Assembly: GCF_001598695.1 (NCBI RefSeq)
Contig: NZ_BCZK01000005.1
Coordinates: forward strand, 310,001-374,000
Reading direction: 5' to 3'
Length of the DNA: 64,000 nucleotides
From: Klebsiella oxytoca NBRC 105695
GTDB lineage: Bacteria > Pseudomonadota > Gammaproteobacteria > Enterobacterales > Enterobacteriaceae
The notes under the pieces are model-generated. The model saw nothing but the letters and a program-made list of their open reading frames with translations, made no database searches and was not told where the DNA came from. The translations under genes were made by a program, and so were the position numbers. Below, piece after piece: positions 8,914 through 19,123 of the stretch. Numbering within the stretch: the first letter of the stretch is position 1; every line of letters starts with the position of its first letter.

Positions 8914-8937
8914 AAAAAAGCCCGCACAAGTGCGGGC
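8914..8937 (-). terminator. Rho-independent terminator, probably for the trp operon
   Basis: On the minus strand GCCCGCA-CTTG-TGCGGGC is followed directly by seven T residues. It lies about 350 bp beyond the trpA stop and is the first strong intrinsic terminator met by trp transcription. It could also end convergent transcription from the AraC gene, since A residues flank the plus-strand side. Confidence 0.75.
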
Positions 8938-8968
8938 AAAAATACTGGAAGCAATGTGAGCAATGTCG

Positions 8969-9028
8969 TACCGAATACCTGAGTTGTTTACTCAACTATT
9001 CGGTAATGAGAAAGATAATATTTCTCAT
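8969..9028. repeat. Two adjacent hairpins
   Basis: The first has arms TACCGAAT (8969-8976) and ATTCGGTA (8998-9005), with an inner AGTTG/CAACT stem. The second begins at the next base, with ATGAGAAA (9006-9013) and TTTCTCAT (9021-9028). The paired structure is perfect in all arms, but no known element was recognised. Confidence 0.55.
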
Positions 9029-9288
9029 TTAAGATATCAACCCCAATTTTTGTGCGGCAGCGATCTTTTTACATTGAGGTGTTCATCGGGCATTTACAGG
9101 CTGCTATCCCCCTTGAAGCCGTCCCGTTCATAAAAGGATGTCTCTCGGGCGCAAAAACGGCCGATAGCTATGATGTTGGCCGGATGGCCGCAAGAAGAGG
9201 TGATGGCGCGGTTTCGTCTGACGCGTAAATACGCCGACAGCTTACCGCTGAAATAACCGCCCGGCCCAGGGCCGGACGGAAAGCATCA

Positions 9289-10098
9289 TCAGGCGGCTTT
9301 AGTGGCGGCTTTCAGACTGCGGGCGAAGGTCTTTAATTCTGCCAGCATGGCCTGCGGGTCGTTCACGTTGCGCTCGATAATTTTGACGATGGCAGAGCCG
9401 GAAATCGCCCCGGCCGCGCCTGCGTCAATCGCGGCGGTAACCTGCTCCGGCGCAGAGATGCCAAATCCTTGCAGCGGCGGGGCGGCGTTGTACTCGGCCA
9501 GCTTTTCAATCAGATGATGCAGCGGCAGCGCGGCGCGGTTTTCCGCACCGGTTACGCCCGCCCGCGACAGCAGGTAGGTATAGCCGCGCCCGTGAGAGGC
9601 GATCTGGCGCAGCAGATCGTCATCGGCATTCGGCGGGCAGATGAAAATCGGCGCGATGTTGTGGCGCAGCGCGGCCTGGCGGAACGGCGCGGACTCTTCA
9701 ACCGGCACATCGGCCACCAGCACTGAATCGACGCCAGCGCGTTCGCACGCGGCGTAGAATTCATCGATACCGGGGCTGAACACCAGGTTGGCGTACATCA
9801 GCAGCCCGACTGGAATCGTCGGGTGCTTCTGGCGAATCGCCGTCAGCATCTCGAAGCATTGCGCGGGCGTCACCCCGGCGGCAAAAGCGCGCAGGGTGGC
9901 GTCCTGGATCGTCGGGCCATCCGCCAGCGGGTCGGAGAAAGGAATGCCCAGCTCCAGCGCGTCGGCACCGGCTTCAATCAGCGTATCGATAATTTTCAGC
10001 GACAGCTCAGGATTAGGGTCGCCGAGGGTGACGAAGGGAACAAACGCGCCTTCCCGGCGAGCTTTCAGTTGTGCAAACAGCGTCTCATAACGTTCCAT
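9289..10098 (-). CDS. trpA: Tryptophan synthase alpha subunit
   Basis: A 269-residue TIM-barrel lyase that splits indole-3-glycerol phosphate into indole and glyceraldehyde 3-phosphate, passing indole through a tunnel to TrpB. The N-terminus [22 protein letters not shown] and the signature [18 protein letters not shown] contain the catalytic Glu (ELG) and Asp (SDPLADG). The phosphate-binding [10 protein letters not shown] and [10 protein letters not shown] stretches are intact. The ATG overlaps the trpB stop by one base (TGATG), so translation is coupled to keep the subunits in balance. It is the last gene of the trp operon. Confidence 0.98.
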   Translation of the reverse strand: MERYETLFAQLKARREGAFVPFVTLGDPNPELSLKIIDTLIEAGADALELGIPFSDPLADGPTIQDATLRAFAAGVTPAQCFEMLTAIRQKHPTIPVGLLMYANLVFSPGIDEFYAACERAGVDSVLVADVPVEESAPFRQAALRHNIAPIFICPPNADDDLLRQIASHGRGYTYLLSRAGVTGAENRAALPLHHLIEKLAEYNAAPPLQGFGISAPEQVTAAIDAGAAGAISGSAIVKIIERNVNDPQAMLAELKTFARSLKAATKAA

Positions 10099-11291
10099 CA
10101 GATTTCCCCTCGCGCTTTTAAAATATCGTGTACGGTGAAGATGTCTTTATCGCCGCGGCCGGAGAGGTTAACCACCAGCAGCTGCTCTTTTTCCGGGTTT
10201 TCGCGCATCATTTTAAGCGCGTGCGCCAGGGCATGGGAGGATTCCAGCGCCGGAATAATCCCTTCATGGCGGGAGAGCGCTTTAAAAGCATCCAGCGCTT
10301 CATCATCGGTAATCGACACGTAATCGGCGCGACCAATGCTGTTTAAATAAGCATGCTGCGGGCCAACGGACGGGAAATCCAGACCGGCGGAGAGGGAGTA
10401 GGACTCCTCAATCTGCCCCTCATCGGTCTGCATCATCGGCGATTTCATACCGAAGTAGATGCCCACGCGGCCGTGCTTAAGCGGCGCCCCGTGTTCGCCG
10501 GTTTCGATCCCATGTCCGGCGGGCTCCACGCCAATCAGGCCAACGGCGGTGTCGTCGATAAAGTCAGCGAACATGCCGATAGCGTTGGAGCCGCCGCCAA
10601 CGCAGGCGATAACCGCATCCGGCAGGCGTCCTTCTTTCTCCAGGATCTGCGCTTTAGTCTCTTCGCCAATCATGCGCTGGAATTCACGCACGATGGTCGG
10701 GAACGGATGCGGTCCAGCGGCGGTGCCAAGCATGTAGTGGGCTTTTTCATAGCTGCCTGACCAGTCGCGCAAAGCCTCGTTACAGGCATCTTTCAGGGTG
10801 GATGAGCCGCTATGTACCGGGATCACTTCCGCACCCATCAGGCGCATGCGGAAGACGTTCGGCGACTGGCGTTCGATATCTTTGGCGCCCATATAGATGC
10901 GGCACTTCAGGCCGAGCAGGGCGCTGGCAAGGGCTGAGGCAACGCCGTGCTGACCGGCGCCGGTTTCGGCGATAATTTCCGTTTTGCCCATGCGTTTTGC
11001 CAGCAGCGCCTGGCCGAGCACCTGATTAGTTTTGTGTGCGCCGCCGTGCAGCAGATCTTCCCGCTTCAGATACAGGGTCGTGCGCGTACCTTCGGTGAGG
11101 TTACGGCATTGGGTCAGCGCCGTCGGGCGACCGGCGTAGTTTTTAAGCAGGTCGCTAAATTCGGCCTGGAATGCCGGATCTTTCTGCGCGCTGACGAAGG
11201 CTTCTTCCAGCTGGCGCAGGGCAGGCATCAGGATCTGCGGAACGTACATCCCGCCGAATTCGCCGAAATAGGGATTCAGTAAAGTACTCAT
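10098..11291 (-). CDS. trpB: Tryptophan synthase beta subunit
   Basis: A 397-residue PLP enzyme that condenses indole with L-serine to give tryptophan. The PLP lysine lies in the motif [15 protein letters not shown], and the phosphate-binding loop [13 protein letters not shown] is present. Length and termini match enteric TrpB. An AAGGAGC ribosome site precedes the ATG, and the gap to trpC is 9 bp. It forms the alpha2-beta2 complex with TrpA, whose gene overlaps its stop codon by one base. Confidence 0.98.
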   Translation of the reverse strand: MSTLLNPYFGEFGGMYVPQILMPALRQLEEAFVSAQKDPAFQAEFSDLLKNYAGRPTALTQCRNLTEGTRTTLYLKREDLLHGGAHKTNQVLGQALLAKRMGKTEIIAETGAGQHGVASALASALLGLKCRIYMGAKDIERQSPNVFRMRLMGAEVIPVHSGSSTLKDACNEALRDWSGSYEKAHYMLGTAAGPHPFPTIVREFQRMIGEETKAQILEKEGRLPDAVIACVGGGSNAIGMFADFIDDTAVGLIGVEPAGHGIETGEHGAPLKHGRVGIYFGMKSPMMQTDEGQIEESYSLSAGLDFPSVGPQHAYLNSIGRADYVSITDDEALDAFKALSRHEGIIPALESSHALAHALKMMRENPEKEQLLVVNLSGRGDKDIFTVHDILKARGEI

Positions 11292-11300
11292 TGTTGCTCC

Positions 11301-12659
11301 TTAATATGCGCGCAGCGTTTGAAACACCGAGGCCAGCTTGCTGGCATCTTTAATACCCGGCTGTGACTCTACGCCTGAATTAAAATCGAGTCCGGCACAG
11401 CCGCTTTTCGCGGCTTCAACACAGTTATCGGCGCCGAGGCCGCCAGCCAACAGAACGTTACGCAGATCCTGGCCTTGCAGCAGAGACCAGTCGAAACGCT
11501 GGCCGGTGCCGCCCTGACCATTGTCGAGAACGTATTTGTCGACATGATTCAGATTGCGCGGCGGTAGCGTTTCGCCAACGCTGAGGGCTTTCCAGATTTG
11601 TACCTTGCCCGGTAATTCGGCGCGCAGGGCGTCGATATAGGTCTGGTCTTCACTACCGTGGAGTTGCACGGCGGCTAAGCTCAGATTTTTCGCGCGGGCA
11701 ATCACTTTCGCCACCGGCGAATTGCGGAACACGCCGACATAGCTCAGAGGCGCGCTGGCAATTACCGCTTGCGCCTGAGCCTCGTTCACCGCTCGCGGCG
11801 ACGTCGGAACGAAAATCAATCCGCCATAGATCGCGCCGGATTCATATGCCACCTGGGCATCCTGGGGGCGGGTCAGGCCGCAGACCTTATTCTCACCGAG
11901 CAGCACGCGTTTTACGGCGGCGTTCAGATCGTCATGCTCCATCAGGGCAGAACCAATCAGGAAGCCGTTGGCAAAGTGGCTTAATTCGCGCACTTCAGCA
12001 TAAGTATGGATGCCGGACTCGCTGATGACCGTGACGCCATGACCGAGGCGGGGTGCCAGGGTTCGGGTACGGTTGAGGTCAATCGACATATCGCGCAGAT
12101 CGCGATTGTTGATGCCGACCACTTTAGCCTTCAGCGCAATTGCGCGCTCCAGTTCCTCTTCATTGCTCACTTCGGTCAACACGCCCATGTTCAGGCTATG
12201 CGCGACGGCGGAGAGCTGACGATACTGCTCATCGTCCAGCACCGAAAGCATCAGCAGACAGGCATCAGCCTGGTAGTAGCGCGCCAGGTAGATTTGATAA
12301 GGATCGATAGTAAAGTCCTTACACAGAATCGGCTGCGGCGCGACCTTGCTGACCATCGGCAGAAAATCGAAGCTGCCCTGGAAATACTTCTCATCGCAAA
12401 GCACTGAGATAGCCGAGGCATAGTGCTTGTAGACGCCGGCGATGGCCGCCGGGTCAAAATCTTCGCGAATCAGGCCTTTTGATGGCGAGGCCTTTTTGCA
12501 CTCAAGAATAAATGCGGTGCGGGTGCCGGCGAGGGCATCGTAAAAATTGCGCTGCGTCGGTACCACTTCATTTTGAAAACTGGCTAACGGTTGTTGTTGT
12601 TTGCGGGCTTCTACCCAAATCGCTTTGTCGGCCACGATTTTTGCTAAAACGGTCTGCAT
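11301..12659 (-). CDS. trpC: Bifunctional indole-3-glycerol-phosphate synthase / phosphoribosylanthranilate isomerase
   Basis: A 452-residue fusion of two TIM barrels doing successive steps of tryptophan synthesis. The N-terminal synthase (about residues 1-255) shows the stretches ECKKASPSKGLIR and KVVGINNRDLR; the C-terminal isomerase (about 256-452) begins at KVCGLTRPQDA and has VQLHGSE and GLDFNSGVES. The fused form is typical of Enterobacteriaceae. It starts 3 bp after the trpD stop and is translated as part of the same operon. Confidence 0.97.
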   Translation of the reverse strand: MQTVLAKIVADKAIWVEARKQQQPLASFQNEVVPTQRNFYDALAGTRTAFILECKKASPSKGLIREDFDPAAIAGVYKHYASAISVLCDEKYFQGSFDFLPMVSKVAPQPILCKDFTIDPYQIYLARYYQADACLLMLSVLDDEQYRQLSAVAHSLNMGVLTEVSNEEELERAIALKAKVVGINNRDLRDMSIDLNRTRTLAPRLGHGVTVISESGIHTYAEVRELSHFANGFLIGSALMEHDDLNAAVKRVLLGENKVCGLTRPQDAQVAYESGAIYGGLIFVPTSPRAVNEAQAQAVIASAPLSYVGVFRNSPVAKVIARAKNLSLAAVQLHGSEDQTYIDALRAELPGKVQIWKALSVGETLPPRNLNHVDKYVLDNGQGGTGQRFDWSLLQGQDLRNVLLAGGLGADNCVEAAKSGCAGLDFNSGVESQPGIKDASKLASVFQTLRAY

Positions 12660-12662
12660 TAT

Positions 12663-14258
12663 TTACCCTCTTGCCGCTAATGCGGTCACTCTGTCATAGG
12701 CCGCTCCGCTGTGCAGCACATCGATGACTTGCTGCGCGTTGGCCTTCAGGTCTTCGCGTCCATGTAAACGCATCAACATGGCGACGTTGGCGGCAACGGC
12801 GGCTTCGTGAGCGGCTTCACCTTTACCTTGTAGTAAGCGCGTAAGAATGTCACGGTTTTCTTCCGGCGTGCCGCCTGCCAGCTGCTCCTGATGATACGGC
12901 GTCAGGCCGAAGTCGGCGGCGGTCAACTGGTAGCTCTTGATTTCACCGTTGCTGAGCTCCGCGACCACCGTCGGCGCGTGCAGCGATACTTCATCCATAC
13001 CGCCGCTATGTACCACGGCGGCTCGCTGGTAGCCCAGCACGCGCAGGGTTTCCGCAATCGGCAGCACCAGTTCCGGACTGTAGACGCCAATCAGCGCCAG
13101 CGGCGGATGCGCCGGGTTGATCAGCGGCCCGAGCACGTTGAACAGGGTACGGGTTTTGAGCTGCTGGCGTACCGGCATCGCGTGACGGAAACCGGTGTGG
13201 TATTTCGGCGCAAACAGGAAGCAAACGCCCAGTTCATCCAGCGCCTGGCGAGATTTATCGGCATTCATATCGAGATTGATACCGAATGCTGCCAGCAGGT
13301 CGGAAGAACCGGACTTGCTCGACACGCTGCGGTTGCCGTGTTTGGCGACCTTCAGGCCGCAGGCGGCAGCCACAAACGCGCTGGCGGTTGAAATATTGAT
13401 ACTGTTGCTGCCGTCGCCGCCGGTACCGACGATATCGGCAAACGGATAATCCGGACGCGGGAACGGCGCGGCGTTTTCCAGCAGCGCGGTAGCGGCGCCG
13501 GCGATCTCCTGCGGATGCTCGCCGCGTACCTTCATGCTGACCAGCGCGGCGGCCAGCTGCTCAGGCTTCACTTCGCCGCGCACCACTGCGGAAAACAGCT
13601 GGTGGCTCTCCTGCTGGCTCAGGGTTTCTGCCTGATACAGTTTTTCCAGAATCGGCTGGAGGGTATTCGTCTGTTCCAGCTTCTGCAGCGCCCAGGCCAG
13701 AGTCTGTTCCAGCAGACGCGCCCCCTGGGTGGTCAGAATCGATTCAGGATGGAACTGGAAGCCGCAGACGCGATCCGCGCCGTGACGCACCGCCATGACC
13801 ATGCCGTTAAAGTGGGCGTTGATCGTTAGTCCGGCCGGGATATTGCTGCCCACCAGCGAGTGGTAGCGGGCGACCGGCAGAGGATTACTCAGACCGGTAA
13901 ACATCGCCTGGCCGTCGTGTTCAATGCTTGAAGCCTTGCCGTGAAGGATTTCACCGGCCTGGCCGACGTAGCCGCCGTAGGCTTCGACAATCGCCTGGTG
14001 ACCGAGGCAGATGCCGATAATCGGCAGCTTACCGCGCATGCGGGTCAGCAGCTCCGGCATACAGCCCGCTTCGCTCGGGGTTCCCGGGCCCGGGGAGAGC
14101 ATCAGTACTGGATTGTCCATGGTGCCGATGCGCTCAATCAGCGCCTGCGCCGGGACGGAATTGCGATAAATCACCACGTTATGGCCGTTCGAACGCAGCT
14201 GGTCTGCCAGGTTATAGGTGAAAGAATCGATATTATCGAGCAGCAGAATGTCGGCCAT
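12663..14258 (-). CDS. trpD: Bifunctional anthranilate synthase glutaminase / anthranilate phosphoribosyltransferase
   Basis: A 531-residue TrpG-TrpD fusion. The N-terminal class I glutamine amidotransferase (about residues 1-195) supplies ammonia to TrpE; its nucleophile is Cys84 in GICLGHQA, and the His-Glu pair is in FQFHPES. The C-terminal transferase (about 200-531) joins anthranilate to PRPP and has the signature [17 protein letters not shown] and [15 protein letters not shown]. Its ATG overlaps the trpE stop by one base (TGATG), which couples production of the two synthase components. Confidence 0.98.
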   Translation of the reverse strand: MADILLLDNIDSFTYNLADQLRSNGHNVVIYRNSVPAQALIERIGTMDNPVLMLSPGPGTPSEAGCMPELLTRMRGKLPIIGICLGHQAIVEAYGGYVGQAGEILHGKASSIEHDGQAMFTGLSNPLPVARYHSLVGSNIPAGLTINAHFNGMVMAVRHGADRVCGFQFHPESILTTQGARLLEQTLAWALQKLEQTNTLQPILEKLYQAETLSQQESHQLFSAVVRGEVKPEQLAAALVSMKVRGEHPQEIAGAATALLENAAPFPRPDYPFADIVGTGGDGSNSINISTASAFVAAACGLKVAKHGNRSVSSKSGSSDLLAAFGINLDMNADKSRQALDELGVCFLFAPKYHTGFRHAMPVRQQLKTRTLFNVLGPLINPAHPPLALIGVYSPELVLPIAETLRVLGYQRAAVVHSGGMDEVSLHAPTVVAELSNGEIKSYQLTAADFGLTPYHQEQLAGGTPEENRDILTRLLQGKGEAAHEAAVAANVAMLMRLHGREDLKANAQQVIDVLHSGAAYDRVTALAARG

Positions 14259-15820
14259 TAGAAAATCTCCTTCGCGTGGTGGGCCTGGGCGATAGCGCGC
14301 AGCACCGCGCGAGCTTTATTGCGGGTTTCATCCGCTTCTGACTGGGGAACAGAGTCGAGCACGATACCGGCGCCGGCCTGCACCGTGGCGACGCCATCCT
14401 GCACATAGGCAGAACGAATGACGATGCAGGTATCGAGGTCGCCATGGGCGGTGAAGTAGCCCACCGCGCCGCCGTAGCTGCCCCGGCGCTTGCCTTCGGC
14501 AGCGGCAATGAGCTGCATGGCGCGCACTTTCGGCGCTCCGCTGAGGGTGCCCATATTCATACAGGCGCGATAAGCATGCAGAACGTCGAGATCGCTGCGC
14601 AGCTCGCCAACCACGCGGGAGACAAGGTGCATCACGAAGGAGTAACGGTCGACTTTGGTTAAGTCGGCAACGTAGCGGCTTCCCGGCGTGCAGATGCGCG
14701 CGAGGTCGTTACGCGCAAGGTCAACCAGCATCAGATGCTCGGAAAGCTCTTTATGGTCGGTGCGCATCTCCAGCTCAATGCGGCTATCAAGATCGCGATC
14801 CAACGAACCATCGGCGCGGCGGCCGCGCGGACGGGTACCGGCTATCGGGTAGATTTCAATCTGACGATTGCTGGCATCGTACTTGAGCGAGCTTTCCGGC
14901 GAAGCGCCGAACAGGGTGAAGTCGTTGTCCTGCATAAAGAACATGTACGGACTGGGGTTGCTCTTTTTCAGCACATCATAAGCGGCCAGCGGCGACGGGC
15001 AGGGCAGCGAGAAACGGCGCGAAGGTACCACCTGGAAAATCTCGCCCGCGCGGATGGCGCGCTGCATTTTACGCACCACGGCGCCGTACTCTTCGTCGCT
15101 CTGGTCGCAATCGCAGCGCATCTCGGCTACCGTCGTCACCGGCAGCGGCGCCGGCGGTTCGTTCAGCTGTTGACGAAGCTGAGCGATGCGCTGCAGCAGA
15201 CGCTGCTTTTCGCTTTCCAGCGGGGTGAACAGGCTCGCCTGAATGCGCGTGTTTTTAGTCTGATGGTCGATAACCAGCAGCGTTTCCGCCAGGTAGAAGC
15301 AGTAATCCGGGCAGGCAGTGTCGCTTTCCAGCGGCGGTAGGTTTTCAAAGCCGGCGACGAGGTCATAGGCGAACAGACCGCCGAAGAACATGGCTTCGCG
15401 TTCGTCCTGCGGTACGGTAATCAGTTCCTGCAGCAGGCGAAAGGCGTCGAATACCGACAGTGAACACAGACGGGCATCTTCATCTAACAGCGCGCTGACC
15501 GGCGGGAAAGTTAATACCCGACCGTTTGGCTGACGCTGGTTATTAATGCCTGAAGGCAGAGCGCTGTCCAACAGCTCCAGCAGCGCCGTGCCGTTAGCGG
15601 AAAGTGCGTGAATAGTGACAGTGTCACCTAGTGCGGTAATACGCAGCGCGCTATCCACCAGCAGCAGGCTTTTCAAATCATCCTTACTGTCGATATCCGC
15701 GGATTCCAGCAGCAGGGTGGCGGGACGCGCGCCGCATAGCTGGTGGAATAGCGCCGTCGGGTTTTCCCGATAGATGGCGTCGCTGGTGAGAAGCTCGAGT
15801 GCCGGTTTTGATGTTTGCAT
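14258..15820 (-). CDS. trpE: Anthranilate synthase component I
   Basis: A 520-residue chorismate-using enzyme that makes anthranilate with ammonia from TrpD, the committed and feedback-inhibited step of the pathway. The tryptophan-binding LLES element lies near residue 40. The C-terminal catalytic domain contains the [25 protein letters not shown] and [10 protein letters not shown] stretches. The start at 15820 ([11 protein letters not shown]) matches known TrpE proteins. An 18-codon in-frame upstream extension runs into the attenuator hairpin and was rejected. Expression is set by TrpR and by the trpL attenuator upstream. Confidence 0.98.
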   Translation of the reverse strand: MQTSKPALELLTSDAIYRENPTALFHQLCGARPATLLLESADIDSKDDLKSLLLVDSALRITALGDTVTIHALSANGTALLELLDSALPSGINNQRQPNGRVLTFPPVSALLDEDARLCSLSVFDAFRLLQELITVPQDEREAMFFGGLFAYDLVAGFENLPPLESDTACPDYCFYLAETLLVIDHQTKNTRIQASLFTPLESEKQRLLQRIAQLRQQLNEPPAPLPVTTVAEMRCDCDQSDEEYGAVVRKMQRAIRAGEIFQVVPSRRFSLPCPSPLAAYDVLKKSNPSPYMFFMQDNDFTLFGASPESSLKYDASNRQIEIYPIAGTRPRGRRADGSLDRDLDSRIELEMRTDHKELSEHLMLVDLARNDLARICTPGSRYVADLTKVDRYSFVMHLVSRVVGELRSDLDVLHAYRACMNMGTLSGAPKVRAMQLIAAAEGKRRGSYGGAVGYFTAHGDLDTCIVIRSAYVQDGVATVQAGAGIVLDSVPQSEADETRNKARAVLRAIAQAHHAKEIF

Positions 15821-15858
15821 TGTTTGTTGTCGCCTGTTCGCTGTAATAATTTGTCCAA

Positions 15859-15882
15859 TAAAAAGCCCGCTCATTGGCGGGC
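15859..15882 (-). terminator. trp attenuator
   Basis: On the minus strand a GCCCGC-CAATGA-GCGGGC hairpin followed by TTTTTAT lies between trpL and trpE. This is the classical 3:4 attenuator terminator. It forms when the leader peptide is translated without stalling. Confidence 0.92.
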
Positions 15883-15913
15883 CGGGTATCTGTATGCTGA
15901 GTGCAAAACGCGA

Positions 15914-15976
15914 TCACGCCGCCCGATAACAGGAGGTGCGCCACCAGCCGTGCAGAGTGATGAGTTGCGTTTTCAT
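15914..15976 (-). CDS. trpL: trp operon leader peptide
   Basis: A 20-codon open frame starting MKTQLITL and containing two adjacent Trp codons (HGWWRTS) sits between the trp promoter and the attenuator. Ribosome stalling at the tandem Trp codons when charged tRNA-Trp is scarce prevents the attenuator from forming. The GWWRTS core is shared with other enteric leaders; the peptide is longer than the 14-residue E. coli one and closer in form to Klebsiella/Serratia leaders. The peptide has no role other than as a sensor. Confidence 0.93.
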   Translation of the reverse strand: MKTQLITLHGWWRTSCYRAA

Positions 15977-16005
15977 TGATGATACCCCTTCATGTGAACT
16001 TGCGT

Positions 16006-16037
16006 ACTAGTTAACTAGTCCGAGAGATTAAAGTCAA
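16006..16037 (-). promoter_or_regulatory. trp promoter with TrpR operator
   Basis: On the minus strand a TTGACT -35 box (16032-16037) and a TTAACT -10 box (16009-16014) are spaced by 17 bp. The perfect palindrome ACTAGTTAACTAGT (16006-16019) covers the -10 box and is the known TrpR operator core. Tryptophan-loaded TrpR would block polymerase here. Confidence 0.95.
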
Positions 16038-16179
16038 CCCCCGTTTGCAGATTTTCTCTATCAGTCGGTATGATGATGCGCTTATTACTATCCTTAATCC
16101 CTTAAGCTGCAGAACATCAGTCAATTTGCCTGTGACTTAAAGTATGACGGGTACAGGTTCATGTCCAGCAGGAGTCATC

Positions 16180-17049
16180 TTGAGCAACACCAACTACGCA
16201 GTGATTTACGACCTGCACAGCCATACCATTGCCTCTGACGGGCGACTGACTCCAGAAGAACTTGTCCATCGCGCGCATCAGATGCGCGTCGGCACCCTGG
16301 CGATAACCGATCACGATACCGTGGCGGCGATCCCCGCGGCCCGGGCGGAGATTGAACGCGCCGGTTTACCGTTGACGCTGATATCCGGAGTGGAAATCTC
16401 CACGCTGTGGGAAAACCATGAAATCCATATTGTCGGGCTGAATATTGATATCGCCCATCCGGCAATGACCGCGCTGCTTGATGAGCAGAAAGCGCGCCGC
16501 CAGATGCGGGGACAGCAGATTGCAGAGCGGCTGGAAAAAGCGCGGATCCCTGGCGCCTGGGAAGGGGCGCTGAAGCTGGCTGACGGCGGCGCGGTAACCC
16601 GCGGCCACTTCGCCCGCTTTCTGGTGGAGGCCGGCTATGCCAACAATATGGCTGACGTTTTTAAGAAGTATCTGGCGCGCGGGAAAACCGGTTACGTTCC
16701 GCCTCAGTGGTGTACAATAAAACAAGCGATTGATGTCATTCATCATTCCGGCGGTAAAGCGGTCATTGCCCATCCCGGACGCTACGACCTCTCTGCCAAG
16801 TGGCTGAAACGACTGTTGGCCCACTTTAGCGAGCAGGGAGGCGATGCGATGGAAGTCGCCCAGTGTCAGCAGGCGCCGCACGAGCGGGCTCAGCTTGCCG
16901 CTTACGCCGTGCAGTATGGCCTTCATGCCTCGCAGGGGTCTGATTTTCATCAGCCCTGTCCGTGGATCGAGCTGGGCCGCAAACTTTGGCTACCCGCTGG
17001 CGTAGAAGGGATCTGGCGCAGTTGGGAAGTGGCCGTAGAACAAAATTGA
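16180..17049 (+). CDS. rnm: 5'-3' exoribonuclease Rnm (YciV, PHP family)
   Basis: A 289-residue PHP-domain metal-dependent phosphoesterase. E. coli Rnm/YciV trims the 5' ends of 5S and 23S rRNA and degrades short RNA 5' to 3'. Visible metal-binding motifs are YDLHSHT near the start, ITDHDT, GVEIST, HPGRY and GSDFHQP. The start is taken as TTG at 16180 (read as Met, giving MSNTNYAVIYDLHSH) because an AGGAG site lies 5 bases upstream and it matches the E. coli N-terminus; an ATG at 16144 would add 12 unmatched residues. It is divergent from trp and 9 bp before yciO. Confidence 0.93.
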   Translation: MSNTNYAVIYDLHSHTIASDGRLTPEELVHRAHQMRVGTLAITDHDTVAAIPAARAEIERAGLPLTLISGVEISTLWENHEIHIVGLNIDIAHPAMTALLDEQKARRQMRGQQIAERLEKARIPGAWEGALKLADGGAVTRGHFARFLVEAGYANNMADVFKKYLARGKTGYVPPQWCTIKQAIDVIHHSGGKAVIAHPGRYDLSAKWLKRLLAHFSEQGGDAMEVAQCQQAPHERAQLAAYAVQYGLHASQGSDFHQPCPWIELGRKLWLPAGVEGIWRSWEVAVEQN

Positions 17050-17058
17050 GAGGGAAGT

Positions 17059-17679
17059 ATGAGCCAGTTTTTTTATATCCATCCGGAAAACCCACAGGCG
17101 CGGTTGATTAACCAGGCGGTGGACATCGTGCGTAAAGGCGGGGTGATCGTCTATCCAACCGACTCCGGCTACGCCTTAGGCTGCAAAATTGAAGATAAAG
17201 GCGCGATGGAGCGGATTTGCCGAATTCGTAATCTGCCAAACGGCCACAACTTTACCCTGATGTGCCGCGATCTGTCCGAGCTGTCGACCTATTCATTCGT
17301 CGATAACGTCGCCTTCCGTCTGATTAAAAATAATACGCCGGGTAATTACACCTTTATCCTTAAGGGCACCAAAGAAGTCCCGCGCCGTCTGCTGCAGGAT
17401 AAGCGTAAAACCATCGGTATGCGCGTACCGTCAAATCCGATTGCCCAGATGTTGCTGGAAACGCTCGGCGAGCCGATGCTTTCCACCTCGTTGATGCTGC
17501 CGGGCAGTGATTTTACCGAATCCGACCCGGAAGAGATCAAGGATCGTCTGGAGAAGCAGGTAGACCTGATTATTCACGGCGGCTATCTGGGACAACAGCC
17601 GACCACGGTTATCGATCTTACTGAAGACGTACCGGTGGTGGTGCGTGAAGGCGTGGGTGACGTGACGCCGTTCCTGTAA
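17059..17679 (+). CDS. yciO: Sua5/YciO/YrdC-family protein YciO
   Basis: A 206-residue paralogue of the threonylcarbamoyl-AMP synthase TsaC. The fold signature is seen in GGVIVYPTDSGYALGC near residue 30, RIRNLPNGHNFTLMCRDLSELSTY, and TIGMRVPSNPIAQMLLE. YciO has weak or uncertain threonylcarbamoyl-AMP synthesis activity, and its physiological role is unsettled. It follows rnm with a 9-bp gap and a GAGGGAAG ribosome site, so the two are probably co-transcribed. Confidence 0.93.
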   Translation: MSQFFYIHPENPQARLINQAVDIVRKGGVIVYPTDSGYALGCKIEDKGAMERICRIRNLPNGHNFTLMCRDLSELSTYSFVDNVAFRLIKNNTPGNYTFILKGTKEVPRRLLQDKRKTIGMRVPSNPIAQMLLETLGEPMLSTSLMLPGSDFTESDPEEIKDRLEKQVDLIIHGGYLGQQPTTVIDLTEDVPVVVREGVGDVTPFL

Positions 17680-18070
17680 TGGCCCTGTTTCCAGGGAAGG
17701 AAGGGGATACAGCGAACACCATCTTGCCGTTTGCTTTATACTGACATTCAGCGCTGCCTGATGTTTTATCCACTTTAAAAGAAGCTATGATGCCGCCTGG
17801 CATCTGTCTGCTTGCCATGCGCCTGCACCGAGGCGCGTGGTAAGTTGTGCTATGTGCGTAATGCAAAGAAGCATTCATCCTCAAGTTCGTGTACCATGTT
17901 CGGCCACGCGAGAGGCGTGTCTCTGTTATGTCTGCTGCGGTGACATAAAAAACGACACGAGCCGATGCATCATTTATTTACAGAACAGGGTGTTAGGTTG
18001 AATTCTATCCGACTCCCTGTTTTTCGAAGTATACCAGACGCCTGGGAAGGCGACACCTTAAGGAAGCTCA
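17680..18070. other. yciO-rluB spacer
   Basis: A 391-bp stretch without a supported gene. It should contain the rluB promoter and a long leader. TATACT near 17737 is a possible -10 box. A weak CCCTG/CAGGG pair follows yciO. No known RNA family was recognised. Confidence 0.35.
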
Positions 18071-18958
18071 ATGAGCGAGAAATTACAAAAAGTGCTGGCC
18101 CGCGCTGGCCACGGCTCCCGCCGTGAAATCGAAGCCAAAATCGAAGCTGGCCGCGTCAGCGTCGATGGCAAAATCGCCACCCTTGGCGATCGCGTTGAAA
18201 TTGTCCCGGGTTTAAAAATTCGCATCGACGGTCACCTGATTTCGGTGAAAGAGTCTGCGGAACAGATTTGTCGCGTGCTGGCTTACTATAAGCCGGAAGG
18301 CGAACTCTGTACCCGTAATGACCCGGAAGGACGTCCGACGGTGTTCGATCGCCTGCCAAAGCTGCGCGGCGCGCGCTGGATTGCCGTTGGCCGACTGGAC
18401 GTTAATACCTGCGGTCTGCTGCTGTTTACCACCGACGGTGAGCTGGCGAATCGCCTGATGCACCCGAGCCGCGAAGTGGAACGTGAGTACGCGGTGCGCG
18501 TGTTCGGGCAGATCGATGATGACAAGCTGCGCCAGCTGGCTCGCGGCGTGCAGCTTGAAGACGGCCCGGCGGCGTTTAAAACTATCAAGTTTACCGGCGG
18601 CGAGGGGATCAACCAGTGGTACAACGTCACCCTTACGGAAGGCCGTAATCGCGAAGTTCGCCGCCTGTGGGAAGCAGTTGGTGTGCAGGTCAGCCGCCTG
18701 ATCCGCGTGCGCTATGGCGATATTCTGCTGCCGAAAGGCCTGCCGCGCGGCGGCTATACCGAGCTGGACCTGGCGCAGACCAACTACCTGCGCGAGCTGG
18801 TCGAACTTGCGCCGGAAACCAGCTCTAAGGTTGCGGTTGAAAAAGACCGTCGCCGTATGAAAGCGAACCAGATCCGCCGTGCGGTTAAGCGCCACAGTCA
18901 GATGGGCAATAATAATAACAACCGTCGCTCCAGCAGCCGTAATAACGGTAACGGTTAA
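18071..18958 (+). CDS. rluB: 23S rRNA pseudouridine(2605) synthase RluB
   Basis: A 295-residue enzyme converting U2605 of 23S rRNA to pseudouridine. An S4 RNA-binding domain occupies residues 1-60 ([21 protein letters not shown]). The catalytic domain has the [14 protein letters not shown] motif with the catalytic Asp at position 110, and [12 protein letters not shown]. The last 50 residues are basic and Asn/Ser-rich ([18 protein letters not shown]), a disordered tail that varies in length within the family. AGGAAG precedes the ATG. Confidence 0.96.
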   Translation: MSEKLQKVLARAGHGSRREIEAKIEAGRVSVDGKIATLGDRVEIVPGLKIRIDGHLISVKESAEQICRVLAYYKPEGELCTRNDPEGRPTVFDRLPKLRGARWIAVGRLDVNTCGLLLFTTDGELANRLMHPSREVEREYAVRVFGQIDDDKLRQLARGVQLEDGPAAFKTIKFTGGEGINQWYNVTLTEGRNREVRRLWEAVGVQVSRLIRVRYGDILLPKGLPRGGYTELDLAQTNYLRELVELAPETSSKVAVEKDRRRMKANQIRRAVKRHSQMGNNNNNRRSSSRNNGNG

Positions 18959-18967
18959 TAATTTCAG

Positions 18968-18988
18968 TTCCGGCGGTTACCGCCGGAA
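18968..18988 (+). terminator. rluB terminator
   Basis: A 9-bp perfect stem, TTCCGGCGG/CCGCCGGAA, with a 3-base loop and followed by TTCTTCC lies 10 bp after the rluB stop. Confidence 0.75.
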
Positions 18989-19123
18989 TTCTTCCTCCTG
19001 TGACTCCTTTCACACTTCTGCATAAAGACAAAAAACAGGAAATCCCCGGACAAATAACGCAAAGCGGTGCGCCAGGCAACGCCATATACTGAGGCCACTG
19101 ATTACAAAAACAGGTAGCCTAAA

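Larger units (their letters stand above)
8705..9288. other. Long spacer between the AraC gene and trpA
   Basis: A 584-bp stretch without a convincing gene. It contains the likely trp operon terminator, a pair of adjacent hairpins (listed separately) and one 28-codon open frame at 9170-9256 without a good ribosome site. The remainder has mixed composition and looks like degraded sequence. Confidence 0.4.

Noticed and set aside
9170-9256. 28-codon frame in the spacer after trpA, starting MMLAGWPQEEVMARF
   Set aside because: Backbone-like codons are intriguing, but there is no ribosome site or family match; it may be a gene relic. Listed only within the spacer.
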